A stretch of DNA of 64,000 nt, from contig JAPZVO010000024.1 of the NCBI GenBank assembly GCA_029962745.1, forward strand, positions 62,001-126,000. Direction: 5' to 3'. Position numbers and translations under genes: made by a program. The notes beneath the pieces were generated by a model. That model had not been told where the DNA came from and did not search any database. It saw only the letters and a list, made by a program, of their open reading frames with translations. Positions within the stretch are counted from its first letter, which is position 1. Each line of letters starts with the position of its first letter. Positions 22,808-36,884 of this stretch are shown piece by piece. Source of the stretch: Echinometra lucunter (lineage: Eukaryota; Echinodermata; Echinoidea; Camarodonta; Echinometridae).

Positions 22808-23033
22808 ACCAGATCACACGGGCACATGGGGCACTTGCACTATTTCTAGTCAAAATGACCAGAATTCTAGTTATTTTAACATAGAGCCTACACAATTTTA
22901 ATCAAAACTAACATAACTCCAGTGAACATGATTAGGATTCTGGTCATTTAACTAGAAATAGTGTACTAGTAAGTGCCCGTGTGATCCGGTAATCTAGTCA
23001 AATATGACTAGAGTGTTTTCTCGAGTGTGCTTT
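21276..23033. repeat. nested direct repeat D1 in copy I
   Basis: Begins CTTCTTGCATAAGTCC and ends CTCGAGTGTGCTTTCC; the next 1.67 kb repeats it. Landmarks shared with D2 include CTGGAGCAGCACCGCACAAA, TGTCCGCAAGGGCA and GCACGCGAACGTTCGATGTA. No coding content was identified. Confidence 0.85.
22805..23011. mobile_element. about 200-bp palindromic element (copy I, D1)
   Basis: Its left arm contains ATCACACGGGCAC and TTTCTAGTCAAAATGACCAG. The right arm carries the complements (GTGCCCGTGTGATCCGGTAA, TTTAACTAGAAATAG). It is preceded by a C-run and an A-run. It is one of six copies at equivalent places in the nested repeats. Confidence 0.7.
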
Positions 23034-24474
23034 CCTTCTTGCAATAAGTCCTCCAATAAAGTAAAGACAAGACAGGGATGATAAAACTGGAGCAGCACCG
23101 CACAAATGACATTCTGCTGGAATCGGCCATCATTTCACGTTTATAACAACTATTGTCACTAATATTGTTAAATGTATATCCATTTTCATTACTACTAGCA
23201 TTATCATCATCACTACGTCCTTACTCCTTTCAATATTTTTTTTTTTTTTTTTTATATACGTTATCATGATTATTATCATCAACATCATCATTATGTTTCG
23301 GTGATGTCGTTGCCATCCTTATCATCATGATCGCCATCGTAATCTTTATCATAATCATGGCAATCATTGATTGAATACTGTATCACAGAGTAAAACCGAA
23401 TCCGACAATACTTTTTCATTGAATGGTTATTCTGACATGAATCGTTGGCTGTTGTAAGGTCCCTTCAATAAGTAATACCCTCAATATGAATAGAAACGTC
23501 GTACTAGTCCTTTAATCATAGTGAAGAAAAAATTGTGATGGTTATTAGGTGGAATGCCATAACTAGTGAATATACTGGGATGACCGGAAAAAGTAGCGAT
23601 TTTCGTAAAGCTAATTAAGGATGAAAGTACATGCATTTGAATGTCCGCAAGGGCACCTGCCGCTTTTACGGACCTAATGGAATCCAAGAATTATTGACGG
23701 TACATCTTCGGAAAATATGATTTTTTTTTTAATGGACAATCCTTCACTAATCTGAGCAGGTTTTTTATATTTGGAACTATTATCAAAAATTGAATGAATG
23801 CCGGTGTAATTACGGAAGGTAAGAATGTTTTGCAAACTGATAATATTCCTTGATATAGCTTGTTTAGCCCTTGTTATCAGGTTCCGGAGCATTTTTAAAG
23901 GAAGGTCATAATGACACTACATAATATGGCTGTTCTGTTCTGGTTCAGCTGGTCCTACCCATAATTTGCTGGGTGGATTAGTTTTCAGGAAGATAAATTG
24001 GCAACAGATAGCACGCGAACGTTCGATGTATATTGAACATGTCTTAAGCATCACGTCAAGAAAGCAAATTAATCAACAGAGGAGAGCCAAAATGAATCAT
24101 TATATGTGTATCACTATTTCATTCAAAACGCTTTGTTTTGAAATTTTCTGACTTGAATGATCTTTTTTTCAAAACCTTCATCGTCTAGAGCGTGTGGTGA
24201 CGAAGAAAGAAAAAGGTAAAACAAAAGAAAAAAGAGAAAGGGGGAAAAGAAAGAGAAAGAGGAAAAAATTTACAAAAACTGTGCCACCCATCATTCGCCC
24301 ATTACCCCTTGGCTTTGTTGATTTTCAGTGCAAGTACATGCCCCCCCCCCCCCCCCTTTCAATGATGCCTGTTCCCTAGCCCTATATTGGCTGGACTCAC
24401 ACTACACCTCTTGCGTGATGATTGAAAGATTTTTTTCCCCATTTTTTGGTGGAATGGGTGCAAACCCTCCCCCC

Positions 24475-24510
<36 letters not shown>

Positions 24511-24700
24511 GTCAGACTAGATTACCGGATCACACGGGCAAATGGGGCGCTTGCACTTTTTCTAGTCAATTTAACATTGAGCGAACACGATTTTTGTCAA
24601 AACTAACATAAATCTTGTGAACATGACCAGGATTCTGGTCATGTAACTAGGAATAGTGTAAGTGATCCGGTAATCTAGTCAAATCTGACTAGATTGAATA
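23034..24700. repeat. nested direct repeat D2 in copy I
   Basis: Second tandem copy of the 1.7-kb module, diverged from D1 by many substitutions and small indels. It contains a further palindromic element at about 24509-24692. Confidence 0.85.
24509..24692. mobile_element. palindromic element (copy I, D2)
   Basis: GTCAGACTAGATTACCGGAT at the left and ATCCGGTAATCTAGTC at the right are inverted. It is shorter than the D1 copy and again follows CCCCCC then about 35 A or AT. Confidence 0.7.
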
Positions 24701-26859
24701 CATATTTGTGTTGTTTTGTTTTCTTTTTGTGTGACATGATTAACCTTTGGTAATGATTTCTGGATAGTTGCATTCACAAGAGAATAACATGAACAGTACA
24801 CGTCTATAAAACTTAAATAATGAAATAATGATTTTTTTTTTTTTTTTGATAAACCTCAAGTTGGATTCAATAGAAATGGAATACCATAATTGTAATTGTA
24901 ACAGCAGAGTATGCAAAGGTCACTCCGAGGAACTCGTTACAATATACCTTCAGAAATTCAATTTCGTTGAAACATTAACCTATTTGTATAATGGTTGTAT
25001 TCATTGCAGAGGAAAGCATGATGTGAAGCATGCATTCTTTTTAAAACCTTTCTTCCATCATTTCACTATGTAATATCAAACGTAGTGATTATTTCCATGC
25101 ATTTCTGATGATGCTAAGTTTAGGTATGAAATCCATTCATATTATCGCATTTTGAAGACATGAAAGAGCTGATCAATACTGATGGAAGGTTTTGCCTAAT
25201 TAGCTAATTTCTTGACAGGTTGCCTGCTACGACTAATGATGATTGCAGATTCTGTTGTTACACTCCATTGGCATTTGTTTGGCATTTCTGTGTCCCTTGC
25301 GTGTCATTTTTTTTTTTTTTTTGTAGTTTTAGCCTTTCCTAATGAGGTCACATTGCTTATTATCGGCATCAGCGAGGTCGGCTCTTCTCATGAAAATGGC
25401 AGGTTGCACCCCTATCAGAAAATGACACAGTGGCATTCAGACATGGTCATTTGTTTAGCCCAAGATATTATGCTTCCGCAAGAACAGATAAAAGCTTTGA
25501 ATGCGCACTGGCATGAAAACATCGGCTATTCAATCCTCTCTTCCTGGACTGCGATGGCAATACTTGATTGAAACTTTCCAGAATTGCGTTCCTACATGAC
25601 TTAATTGAAATGCAATAACTGAGCCGGATGGTATGAAAATATTTACATTGTGATACATTCAAAGCTGGATGAGAGTTGGTTGGTAAGTAATAGATATGAG
25701 CTTTCCTTCTGCTTTATTTCTTTCTCCCTCTCTCTCTCTTTCCCACTCTTGCTTCTTTTTATGCCTTTTTTGAAGGGGTCATCCATGAATGTCCTTTCAT
25801 GAATCGCTTTTCGGTATTATCAGATATTCCCAAATGACTTTATTTTATTAGCTTAATTCTGACTGGAATTACTTTCAAAGGTTTAAAAATACATTCGAGA
25901 AGGAAAAATATTGATTTCTAGCCATTGATGATCCAGAAGGACAATTGAATATCTTCCTTTAACATGTTTAATACTAGCGATGAAACGTGAATCAATTAGA
26001 ACACTTGATTTTTAATACTTTGGAGCAGGTTGGGGTAGACATTTGGTTTAATTTTGTTGACGTTTTATTTTTATTCGATGTTTGTGTCTGTTTAATCATT
26101 GCAACAATTGCTTGTAAATTTGTGATTTTGACGATCCAATAAAACACATAAATATTTTTTTCAAATGTTTGGGGAGACCTGTACATGTACATCAGATTAT
26201 TTCTTCCCTCTTTCTTTTCCTTCCTCCCCAACCACTTCCCTTTGTCTATCTCTCTCTCTCTCTCTCTCTTTCTCCTCCTCTCTTCTTTCTTTTTTATCAC
26301 TCTCATTTTTTTCTTCCCTCTCTCTATCTTTTCTGTCTATAGCTATATTTCTTGCTTCTTTCCTTCTCCTATGTTACTTTTCTTCATGTCCCTCTCTTTA
26401 TTGCTTTAGGATGATTTATTTCATCCTCGCTCCATGTCTTTGTCATGGAAAGATCAATTTTCATTAACTTTTCTTTAATTTTTTGATTATCTTGCAACAA
26501 AAAAACACCATTAACTTTTGGCTTGTACTTTTCAAAAAATCTCCAGATTTGGATCATTTTCAATTTAAAAGCGACGATGAAGTGTTCTTATCAAAATTCA
26601 TGGTAACCTTTTAATCTCACCACGTCTCCAATCCTGTGTGACTTATATATGAGAGAACAAAGGGAAAGAACAAATGTCCTTTTAGGTAATCAGGTATACC
26701 TCTTTCTAGTAATGGAGAAAGAATACTAAACATCGCTTTTATTGTCCTAGAAAACAATGTTTGTGGCTTTGTAACCTCACTTCATATAGCTTTTTCATGA
26801 ATTAGTAAAGCTTTGTTGTCCCCTGTATTAGCCTAGAAATAAACATGCATTGATTCATA

Positions 26860-27359
26860 NNNNNNNNNNNNNNNNNNNNNNNNNNNNNNNNNNNNNNNNN
26901 NNNNNNNNNNNNNNNNNNNNNNNNNNNNNNNNNNNNNNNNNNNNNNNNNNNNNNNNNNNNNNNNNNNNNNNNNNNNNNNNNNNNNNNNNNNNNNNNNNNN
27001 NNNNNNNNNNNNNNNNNNNNNNNNNNNNNNNNNNNNNNNNNNNNNNNNNNNNNNNNNNNNNNNNNNNNNNNNNNNNNNNNNNNNNNNNNNNNNNNNNNNN
27101 NNNNNNNNNNNNNNNNNNNNNNNNNNNNNNNNNNNNNNNNNNNNNNNNNNNNNNNNNNNNNNNNNNNNNNNNNNNNNNNNNNNNNNNNNNNNNNNNNNNN
27201 NNNNNNNNNNNNNNNNNNNNNNNNNNNNNNNNNNNNNNNNNNNNNNNNNNNNNNNNNNNNNNNNNNNNNNNNNNNNNNNNNNNNNNNNNNNNNNNNNNNN
27301 NNNNNNNNNNNNNNNNNNNNNNNNNNNNNNNNNNNNNNNNNNNNNNNNNNNNNNNNNNN
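26860..27359. other. assembly gap of 500 N
   Basis: Placeholder gap exactly at the junction between copies I and II. Sequence resumes at 27360 at a point equivalent to about 19950 in copy I. Confidence 0.99.
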
Positions 27360-28785
27360 ATTGAATAGATGATCATTCATGCTTTAAGGATATAATTTTT
27401 TTTAAATTCCTGATCAAAATGGTTCACCCATGTTAAATATACAAGTAAAAGTTTATTACCCAGAAAAGAAAACCGGGGTAAACTGTTTAAAGGAAACCCC
27501 CTTCGAAGAAAATTGATCCTTGAAAAAGACGTAAAAAAGGCTTAGTATCAGTTTAATAATTTCAACTTCATTCATGCCGTTATTATACTCGATACAAAAT
27601 AATGGTAAGAATTGAAAACATGTGGCATGGCAAGATTTTACCTATTTTAATTACTTAGTAATTCTTCGGTCCAAAGAAGTCTGATAAGTTAATCCGGCAT
27701 TAAGATGACCATTTTGACTAAAATGTATACGTGCGTCATTAAAGCAGAAATTCATACCTTCATTTCAGTTTTTATCATTTTATAGACAAGTTGAAGAAAA
27801 CAGAAAATATTAAGGAAACTTAAATGATCAACAGTAGTGTTAGTACAATCACAAACTATATTTTTGTGAATACGTTCTTTGGTATCATCATAAAAAGCTG
27901 CTTTGCTGAATGTTGGATGTCCATTGCGTGTTTCTTTCGCATTCCAAGGGAAAAAGATACTTTGAAGATGAGGCGAACTTTTAAAAGCATACTCACATCC
28001 CATGCTTCCTACCTAATCGGATTTAGAGCATCCTTGACATTCGAATGAAAAAGTCAAATTGAAAAGGGTGCCCCTTATTAACGTGAAGGTCGCATTATTT
28101 AATGATTTTACAGTCTTAACAGTGCAATCGCAGTTTTTATTTATCTTTTTGTTGCTGTTGTGTTTTTTTCCTGTAAGAATATGGATGTTCCACAAACTTC
28201 TTTCATCCATCATGTCCAAGGAGTTGTTAAATTTATGGAGAAATGAAAGTCATTTCGCATCCTTGTACTCCATTTACATTTTTTTTTTCTTTTTTTTTAG
28301 ATAGACCATTAAAGGTTTATAAGCAATAAAGTTCAGTAACTTGTGAAGGTTTTCGAGAATTCGCCATGTCTTCCATGCGTATTCAATATATTTGGTACTA
28401 TCGTAGTTTGTTTGTTTGTGTTTTGAACGTTAGAAACGAGTTAGCCTTCTCTTAAATTTAGCATTTAAAGAGAAAATGAACCGGAACTATAATGTCGATG
28501 GCAATAATTTCAGAAACTGGTTACAAAGAGTTTTACCGTTTAACTGTAAATCTGAGAGGATACATATATTAGATTTAAAAGACAGAAATGAAAACAGTGA
28601 GGATACGTCTGGCTGAAACTGAAATAGGTCCATTAAACAATTCATTACATTGCCTAATTCCCTACATATCAAATAGAGCAAATCTTCAATTCATTCAAAT
28701 ATCGTGCATCTCAGTTTCTCACCAAATTCCCCCTCCCAAGCAGGGCTTTTCTCAAGATAATTAAAAGTAAATGGACTTGCTGACA

Positions 28786-30587
28786 CCTTCTTGCAAAAAG
28801 TCCTCCAATAAAGTAATGACAAAACAAGGATGATAAAACTGGAGCAGCACCGCACAAATGACATTCTGCTGGAATCGGCTATCATTTCTCTTATATAACG
28901 TATATAATCTATTGTCACTAATATTGTTAAATGTATATCCATTTTCTTTAGTAACATTATCATCATCACTACGTCATTACTTCTTTCAGTATTATATTGA
29001 TTTTTTTATATACGTTATCATGATTATTATCATCAACACCATCATTATGCTTCGCTGTTGTCGTAGTCATCCTTGTCATCATGATCGCCATCGTAATCTT
29101 CATCGTAACCTTGGCCATCATTCAATGATGGCCATGTCAATACTTTTTCATTGAATAGTTGCTCATTCAATGATGGCCATGACAATACTTTTTCATTGAA
29201 TAGTTGTTCTGACACTAATCGTTGGCTGTTCTAAGGTCCTTTCAAATTGTAATATCCTTCATAAGAACAGAAACGTCGCACATTTCCTTTTATCAAAGTC
29301 AAGAAAAAGCTGTGGTGATCATGGGTGGAATGCCATATAACTAGTGAATATACTGGGGTGACGGGAGAAAAGTGGCGATTTTCATAAAGCTAACTAAGGA
29401 TGAAGGTTCATGCATTTGAATGTCCGCAAGGGCATCTGCCGCTTTTACGGACCAACTGGAATTCAAGGATTATTATGTACAGCGTCCGAAAATATGATTT
29501 TGTTTTAATGGACAATTCTCCACTAATGTTAGAAGATTTTTTTTTTTCACTTGGAACTATTATCAAAAACGGAATGAATGCTGGTGAAATTACGGAAGGT
29601 AAAAAGGCTTTGCAGGTAGGTAATTATTATCATTTTGCTTTCCCATTTATATTGTTCAATGAAATTTAACAAACTGATAATATTCCTGAATATAGCTTGT
29701 TTTAGCCCTTGTTATCAGGTTCCGGAAGATTTTTAAAGGAAATTTATAATGACTCTACATATAATGTGACTGCTTTGTTGTGGCTCAGCTGGTCATACAC
29801 ACAATTTGCTAGGGTGGATTTGTTTTCTGGAAGATGAAATTGGCAATCCATAGCACGCGAACGTTCGATGTACATATTTAACATGTTAAAGCATCACGTC
29901 AATAAAGCAAATTAATCAACAGAGGACAGCCAAAATGAATCATTATAATTTGTATCACTATTTCAATCTTAACGTTTTGTTTTGAAATTTTCTGACGTGA
30001 ATGATCTTTTTTCAAAACCTTCATCGTCATGAGCGTGTGGTGACGAAAAAAGAAAACGGTAAAACAAAAGAAAAAATCAGAAAGGAGGAAAAGAAAGGGA
30101 AAGGGGATTTTATTTTTTAAACTGTGCCACCCATCATCCGCCCATTACCCCTTGGCCTTGTTGATTTGCAGTGTAAGAAAATGCCCCCCCCCCCTCAATG
30201 ATGCCTGTTCCTAACCCTATATTGGCTGGACTCATACTACACCTCTTGCGTGATGATTGAAAGATTGCTTCCCCATTATTGGTTGTATGGGTGCATACCC
30301 CTCCCCGCCCCCCCCCCCCCCACAAAAAAATAAATAAATAAATAAATACAAAAAAGTCAGACCAGATTACCGGATCACACCGGCACACGGGGCACTTGCA
30401 CTATTTCTAGTCAAAATGACAAGAATTCTAGTCCATTTAACATAGAGCCAATGCAATTTTAGTCAAAACTAACATAACTCTAGTGAACATGACTAGGATT
30501 CTGGTCATTTAACTAAAAATAGTGTAAGTGCCCGTGTGATCCGGTAATCTAGTCAAATCTGACTAGAGTGTTTTCTCGAGTGTGCTT
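28786..30587. repeat. nested direct repeat D1 in copy II
   Basis: Equivalent to 21276-23033 and 48055-49824. It includes a private local tandem duplication of about 53 bases at about 29112-29215 around ATTCAATGATGGCCAT, which itself forms a short hairpin. Its palindromic element is at 30355-30566. Confidence 0.85.
30355..30566. mobile_element. palindromic element (copy II, D1)
   Basis: A full-length 212-bp example. GTCAGACCAGATTACCGGAT at the left pairs with ATCCGGTAATCTAGTC at the right, with inverted similarity extending about 80 bases per arm. It is preceded by poly-C and (AAAT)n. Confidence 0.75.
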
Positions 30588-32253
30588 TCCTTCTTGCAAT
30601 AAGTCCTCCAATAAAGTAAAGACAAAACAGGGATGATAAAACTGGAGCAGCACCGCACAAATGACATTCTGCTGGAATCAGCTATCATTTCACGTATATA
30701 ACATCTATTGTCACTAATATTGTTAAATGTATATCCATTTTCATTACTACTAGCATTATCATCATCACTTCGTCCTTATTTCTTTCAGTATTATAATTAT
30801 TTTTTTATATACGTTATCATGACTATTATCATCAACACCATCATTATGTTTCGGTGTTGTCGTTGTCATCCTTATCATCATGATCGGCATCGTAATCTTT
30901 ATCGTAATCATGGCAATCACTGATTGAATACTGTATCACAGAGTAAAACTGAGTCCGACAATACTTTTTCATTGAATGGTTATTCTGACATGAAACGTTG
31001 GCTGCTGTAAGGTCCTTTCAGTTAGTATTACCCTCAATATGAATAGAAACGTCGTACTATTCCTTTAATCATAGTAAAGAAAAAATTGTGATGGTTATTA
31101 GGTGGAATGCCATAACTAGTGAATCTACTGGGGTGACGGGAGAAAAGTGGCGATTTTCGTAAAGCTAATTAAGGATGAAAGTACATGCATTTGAATGTCC
31201 GCAAGGGCACCTGCCTCTTTTACAGACCTAATGGAATCCAAGAATTATTGAAGGTACATCGTCGGAAAATATGATTTTTCTAAATGGACAATCCTTCACT
31301 AATCTAAGCAGATTTTTATATTTGGAACTATTACCAAAAACTGAATGAATGCCGGTGTAATTAGGGAAGGTAAGAATGTTTTGCAAACTGATAATATTCC
31401 TTGATATAGCTTGTTTTAGCCCTTGTTATCAGGTTCCGGAGCATTTTTAAAGGAAGGTCATAATGACACTACATAATATGGTTGTTCTGTTCTGCCTCAG
31501 CTGGTCCTACCCATAATTTGCTGGGTGGATTTGTTTTCAGGAAGATAAATTGGCAACAGATAGCACGCGAACGTTTGATGTATCTTGAACATGTCTTAAG
31601 CATCATGTCAAGAAAGCAAATTAATCAACAGAGGAGAGCCAAAATGAATCATTATATGTGTATCACTATTTCATTCATAACGTTTTGTTTTTAAATTTTC
31701 TGACTTGAATGATCTTTTTTTCATGAGCGTGTGGTGACGAAGAAAGAAAATGGTAAAACAAAAGAAAAAGAGAAAGGAGGAAAAGAAAGGGAAAGAGGAA
31801 AAATTTTACAAAAACCGTGCCACCCATCATCCGCCCATTACCCCTTGGCTTTGTTGATTTTCAGTGTAAGAGCATGCCCCCTCCCCCCCCCCCCCCTCCC
31901 TCAATGATGTCTGTTCCCTAACCCTATATTGGCCGGACTCATACTGCACCTCTTGCGTGATGATTGAAAAAAAATTTCCCCATTTTTTGGTGGTATGGGT
32001 GCATACCCCCCCCCCAAAAAAAAAAAAAAAAAAAAAAATAGTCAGACTAGATTACCGGATCATACGGGCAAATGGGGCGCTTGCACTATTTCTAGTCAAT
32101 TTAACATTGAGCGAACACGATTTTAGTCAAAACTAACATAAATCTTGTGAGCATGACTAGGATTCTGGCCATTTAACTAAAAATAGTGTAAGTGCCCGTG
32201 TGATCCGGTAATCTGGTCAAATCTGACTAGATCGTTTTCTCGAGTGTGTTTTC
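30588..32253. repeat. nested direct repeat D2 in copy II
   Basis: Equivalent to 23034-24700 and 49825-51486. Its palindromic element is at 32040-32230. Confidence 0.85.
32040..32230. mobile_element. palindromic element (copy II, D2)
   Basis: Same inverted ends as the other copies (AGTCAGACTAG and CTGACTAG). It follows a poly-C run and a poly-A run. Confidence 0.7.
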
Positions 32254-34470
32254 CTGTTTCAGGTTTTTTATAGTTTCTTTAGACAATTACAATCACTTTA
32301 AATGCTCATGAATACTTTATATACCTGAGTCTCGTGGATTAACAAAAATCTGCTGTTTCTTAGATCACTGGGCGTTACATTTCTGCGTCTTATAACACAC
32401 AGATAAATGGTCACACAAAATGCACCTTTGCTAAACATGCTAAAGGCGTTTTTTAAGCGGTTAAATCGCTGCATATAAGGAAAAGCGTAAAGGATTCTAA
32501 ACCTTAAAATACATATTTTTGTTGTCGTTTTCTTTTCTTTTTGTGTGATATGAAACCGTTTGGAATGATTTCTGGATTGTTGCATTCACAAAAGAATAAC
32601 ATGAACAGCACACGTTTATAAAACTTAATGAAATAATGATTTTTTAAAATAAACCTCAAGTTTGATTCAGTAGAAATGGAATACCACAATTGTAATTGAA
32701 ACAGCAGAGTATGCAAAGGTCACTCCGAGAAACTCGTTACATTATACCTTCATAAATTCAATTTCGTTGAAACATTAACCTATTTGTATAATGGTTGTAT
32801 TCATTGCAAATGAAAGCATGATGTGAACATGCATTCTTTTTAAAACCTTTCTTCCATCATTTCACTATGTAATATCATATGTAGTGATTATTTCTATGTT
32901 TCGCACCGACGTTCATATACTTTGAAATTCATGCATCTCTGATCATGCTAAGCTTAGGAATGAAATCCACTCATATTATCGCATTTTGAAAGACATGAAA
33001 GAGTTGATGAATACCGATGGAAGGTTTTGCCTAATTAGTTAATTTCTTGACAGGTTGCCTGTTACGACTAATGATAATTGCAGATTCTGTTGTCACACTC
33101 CATTGGCATTTGTTTGGCATTTCTTTGTCCCTTGCGTGTAATTTTTTATTCAATATCTGTAGTTTTACCCTTTCCTAATGAGGTCACATTGCTTATTATC
33201 GGCATCAGCGAGGTCGACTCTTCTCATGAAAATGGCAGGTTGCACCCCTATCAGAAAATGAAACACGTGGCATTCAGACATGCTCATTTGTTTAGCCCAA
33301 GATATTATGCTTCCGCAAGAACAAATAAAAGCTTTGAATGCGCACTGGCATGAAAACATCGACTATTCAATCCTCTCTTCCTGGACTGCGATGGCAATGC
33401 TTGATTGAAACTTTCCGGAATTGCGTTCCTACGTGCCTTAATTGAAACGCAATAACTAAGCCGGATGGTATGGAAATATTTACATTGTGATACATTCAAA
33501 GCTGGATGAGAATTGGTTGGTAAGTAATAGATGTAATGAGCTTTCCTTCTTCTTTATTTCTTTCTCCCTCTCTCTCTCTCTCTCCCTCTCTTGCTTCCTT
33601 TTATGCCTTTTTTGAGGGGGTTATCCATGAATGTCCTTTCATGAATCGCTTTTCGGTATTATCAAATGTTCCCAAATGACTTTATTTTATTAGCTTTATT
33701 TTGACTGGAATTACTTTCAAAGGTTTAAAAATTATTTCGAGAAGGAAAAATATTGATTTCTAGCCATTGATGATCTAGAAGGACAATTGAATATCTTTCT
33801 TTAACATGTTTAATACTCGCGATTAAACTTGAATCCCTTGGAACACTTGATTTTTAATACTTTGGGGCAGGTTGGGGTAGACATTTAGTTTGATTTTGTT
33901 GACGTTTTATTTTTATTCCATGTTTGTATCTATTTAATCATTGTAACAATTGCTTGTAAATTTGTGATCCAATAATACACGTAAATATTTTTTTTTCAAA
34001 TGTTTGGGGAGACATGTACATGTACATCAGAGCATTTCTTTCCTCTTCCTTTACTTGCTCCCCAACCACTTCCCTTTGTCTATCTCTCTCTCTCTCTCTC
34101 TCTCTTTCTCCTCCTCTCTTCTTTCTTTTTATCACTCTCATTTTTTTCTTCCCTCTCTCTATCTTTTCCGTCTATAGCTATATTTCTTGCTTCTTTCCTT
34201 CTCCTCTGTTACTTTTCTTCATGTCCCTCACTTTATTGCTTTAGGATGATTTATTTCATCCTCGTTCTATGTCTTTTTCATGGAAAGATCAATTTTCATT
34301 AACTTTTCTTTGATTTATTGATTATCTTGCAACAAAAAAGCACCATTAACTTTTGGCATGTACTTTTCAAAAAATCTCCAGATTTGGATCATTTTCAATT
34401 TAAAAGCGACGATGAAGTGTTCTTATCAAAATTCATGGTAACTTTTTATCTCACCATGTCTCCATTGCTG

Positions 34471-35872
34471 CAGGGGCGTAACAGGTACCTGTTATCAGGG
34501 GGGGGGGGGCAGAGCCCAAAATTTCCCGGTAACTATGTCTAAAATTTGTGGCGTAGCTACGAATGCATTTTAGGAGGACGGTAGTGCTCCACCGGCGTAA
34601 ATCCAATTTGAGGAGTGGGGGAAAAACATTTTAAACTATTTTTTCCCTCTCACGCACATTTTGATATCTATTTTGCAAGCGAGTGAAGCGAGCGAGCAGA
34701 AAATAACCACTTTTCTCGATTATAATCGCATTTTCGGATGGAAATCCTAAGATTTTTACGAGCGAGCGAGCCAAAAATAACAAATTTTTTGTTTTCAGTA
34801 GCATTCTTAAATAGAAATTCTAAAATATGATGGTTGTTTATGATAGATATTCAGAATTTTTACTAAATGATTAATCAAAATATATTTTCTTCCTTAAAAA
34901 GTGTGTCTACATGGTGGTAAATATGTACACACCATCACCTCTCTTCCCCAAGTGGGGGGGGGGGGGTTGATAGATCCCTCACCCCCGCAATTTACGCCAA
35001 TGTAGTGCTCCCTAGAGGGGAGGGAGGGTGCAGGGAGGGGGGAGTTTCCCACCCCCCCCCCCCCCCCCCCCCCCCCGCGCGAAGCGCGGAAGCTCCGCAT
35101 AGCCAAAAATTTCCCGGTAATTAAGTCTAGAATCAGTGGTGTAGCTAGGATTTCATTTTAGGACGATAGTGCAAAGCGCGCTCCCTAGGCATACTAGGGG
35201 GAGGGTGCAGTGATGGTGATTTTCCCTTCCCGCGCGAAGCGCGGAAGCTCTGACGGTTCTTTGAATAATAATTGTTCGTTGACTGTTCCTGGCCTCTTAC
35301 ATTTCTTCCTTTTATCGGTGGGGGGGGGGGGGGGGGGGGAGAGCCAAAAATTTCCCGATATCCGAGTCTAGAAATAGAATATGCGGAGGTTAGCCCGCAC
35401 CGCGATTTGCTTGTTGCGAAGCCCTTAGCGGGTGGGCCCAGGGTTCTGGCTTAGGGCCCCTGATGGGGGTATACAGGGAAAGCCACTACGGGGGTCCAGG
35501 GAGTGGAGCACCCGGAAACTACGGGGTTTGAGTACTAAATTTTCCCTCATTTCTTTTGTTTCCCTTTGTTTTTTTCTTTTTTCGCTTTCCCTCTTTTTCC
35601 TCTCTCTCTTCTTCTTTCTCCCCTTTTTCCCTTTTGCTTTCCCGTTCTCCTTCTTCCTTCCCTTTCTCCTTCTTTCTTTCCCTTTCTCCTTCTTTCTTTT
35701 CCTTTCTTCTTCTTTCTTTTCCTTTCTTCTTCTTCCTTTCCCTTTCTCCCTTCCTTTTTCTTCCTTTCTCTCCCTTTCATTTTTTCCCGGTGGTGTGGTG
35801 GATTTTCCCGCTGAAATCCTTCAGGGGGGCACTCTGCCCCCCCTGCCCCCCCCCCCGGCTGTTACGCCACTG
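34471..35872. mobile_element. 1.4-kb non-autonomous hAT-type transposon
   Basis: CATTGCTG is duplicated on both sides (34463-34470 and 35873-35880). The ends are CAGGGGCGTAACAG and CTGTTACGCCACTG, inverted with one mismatch. An 8-bp duplication and CAG..GGCG termini are hallmarks of hAT elements. Copy III has an intact empty site with a single CATTGCTG at 53554-53561. The interior holds GCGAGCGAGC motifs, several long G and C runs and a pyrimidine tract (about 35545-35790). No transposase is recognised; the 154-residue frame at 35432-35896 is a pyrimidine-tract translation. Confidence 0.9.
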
Positions 35873-36884
35873 CATTGCTGTGTGACTAATATATGAGAGA
35901 ACAAAGGGAAAGAACAAATGTCCTTTTAGGTAATCAAGTATACCTCTTTCTAGTAATGGAGAAAGAATACTAAACATCGCTTTTATTGTCCTAGAAAACA
36001 ATGCTTGTGGCTTTGTGACCTCACTTCATATAGCTTTTTCATGAATTAGTAAAGCTTTATTGTCCCCTGTATTAGCCTAGATATAAACATGCATTGATTC
36101 ATATCATACTGATCCTGCTTAGTAAAGTAAAAATTAAAACTTGATAAGTATACGCACGACTGACCTAATTTCTATATACAAGCGATGATCCAGGGAGAGA
36201 AATTGTCGGACAGTCCGGAAGCTCTAAACTTCGCCAGTTTGGCTAAGCCTTTTATCTTTTTTTTTTTTTTTCATTTCCATCACTGTGGTGCTAAGTTGTC
36301 AGTTGCTTTGATTTTTTATTTATTTTTTTTTTTGCTTTGTTTCTATCTAATTGGGTTTTTTTCTTTCGTTTTGTCTTCTTTTCTTGTTTTCTGTTATATC
36401 AAAGATTGAGCGTGACTGTATCAGCATGTGACGCACGTTGAATAATATTGCTTCATCGTTGACTAGTAATATCTAGTGACTCGACAAAGATTGCATTTCC
36501 ACTCCCTATGTTTAAAGAGTGATTAGCCGACGCAATAGTCTATCAAGTACGCTACTTCCATTGGTCAAGCCATGCCATTCTCTATCACCCTAGAGCTCCA
36601 TGATCTCCTTCCATCTTCAATGTTTCTTGGACTCCAAGTAAACATTTTCATACTGCACTTGGGCAGTTCCAGCGTTACGAATATTATTTCGGATGATTTT
36701 TGCAACTTCAAAAGGTCATGAAGATAAAACACTTTGTTATGCGGAGCTAATGAGATGTAATCATGCAAAAAAATCCTTGATCATTAGCATTGAAAGTTTC
36801 AGTCCATTTCAACACATTCTGTGGTAGTTACAGGATGCTATGTTTTCGTTACGGACATTACATTTGTTGGACAAGAAACGTAAT

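Larger units (their letters stand above)
18290..26859. repeat. segmental duplication copy I (first half only)
   Basis: This segment aligns along its length with 44544-53770 (copy III), and from about 19950 onward with 27360-36110 (copy II). It breaks off at the gap at a point that in copies II and III continues toward the GPCR region. So the second half, including any GPCR copy, is missing or unassembled. Differences are scattered substitutions and small indels. There is no supported gene inside. The short frames at 20404, 25212 and 26165 are not kept open in the sister copies or are microsatellite translations. Confidence 0.85.

Noticed and set aside
25212..25571. 119-residue frame, partly kept in copies II and III
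   Set aside because: The start and the downstream frame change between copies through indels. The similarity is explained by segmental duplication, not by coding constraint.
35432..35896. 154-residue plus frame
   Set aside because: It lies in a CT-rich tract inside the hAT-type element and is a low-complexity translation.
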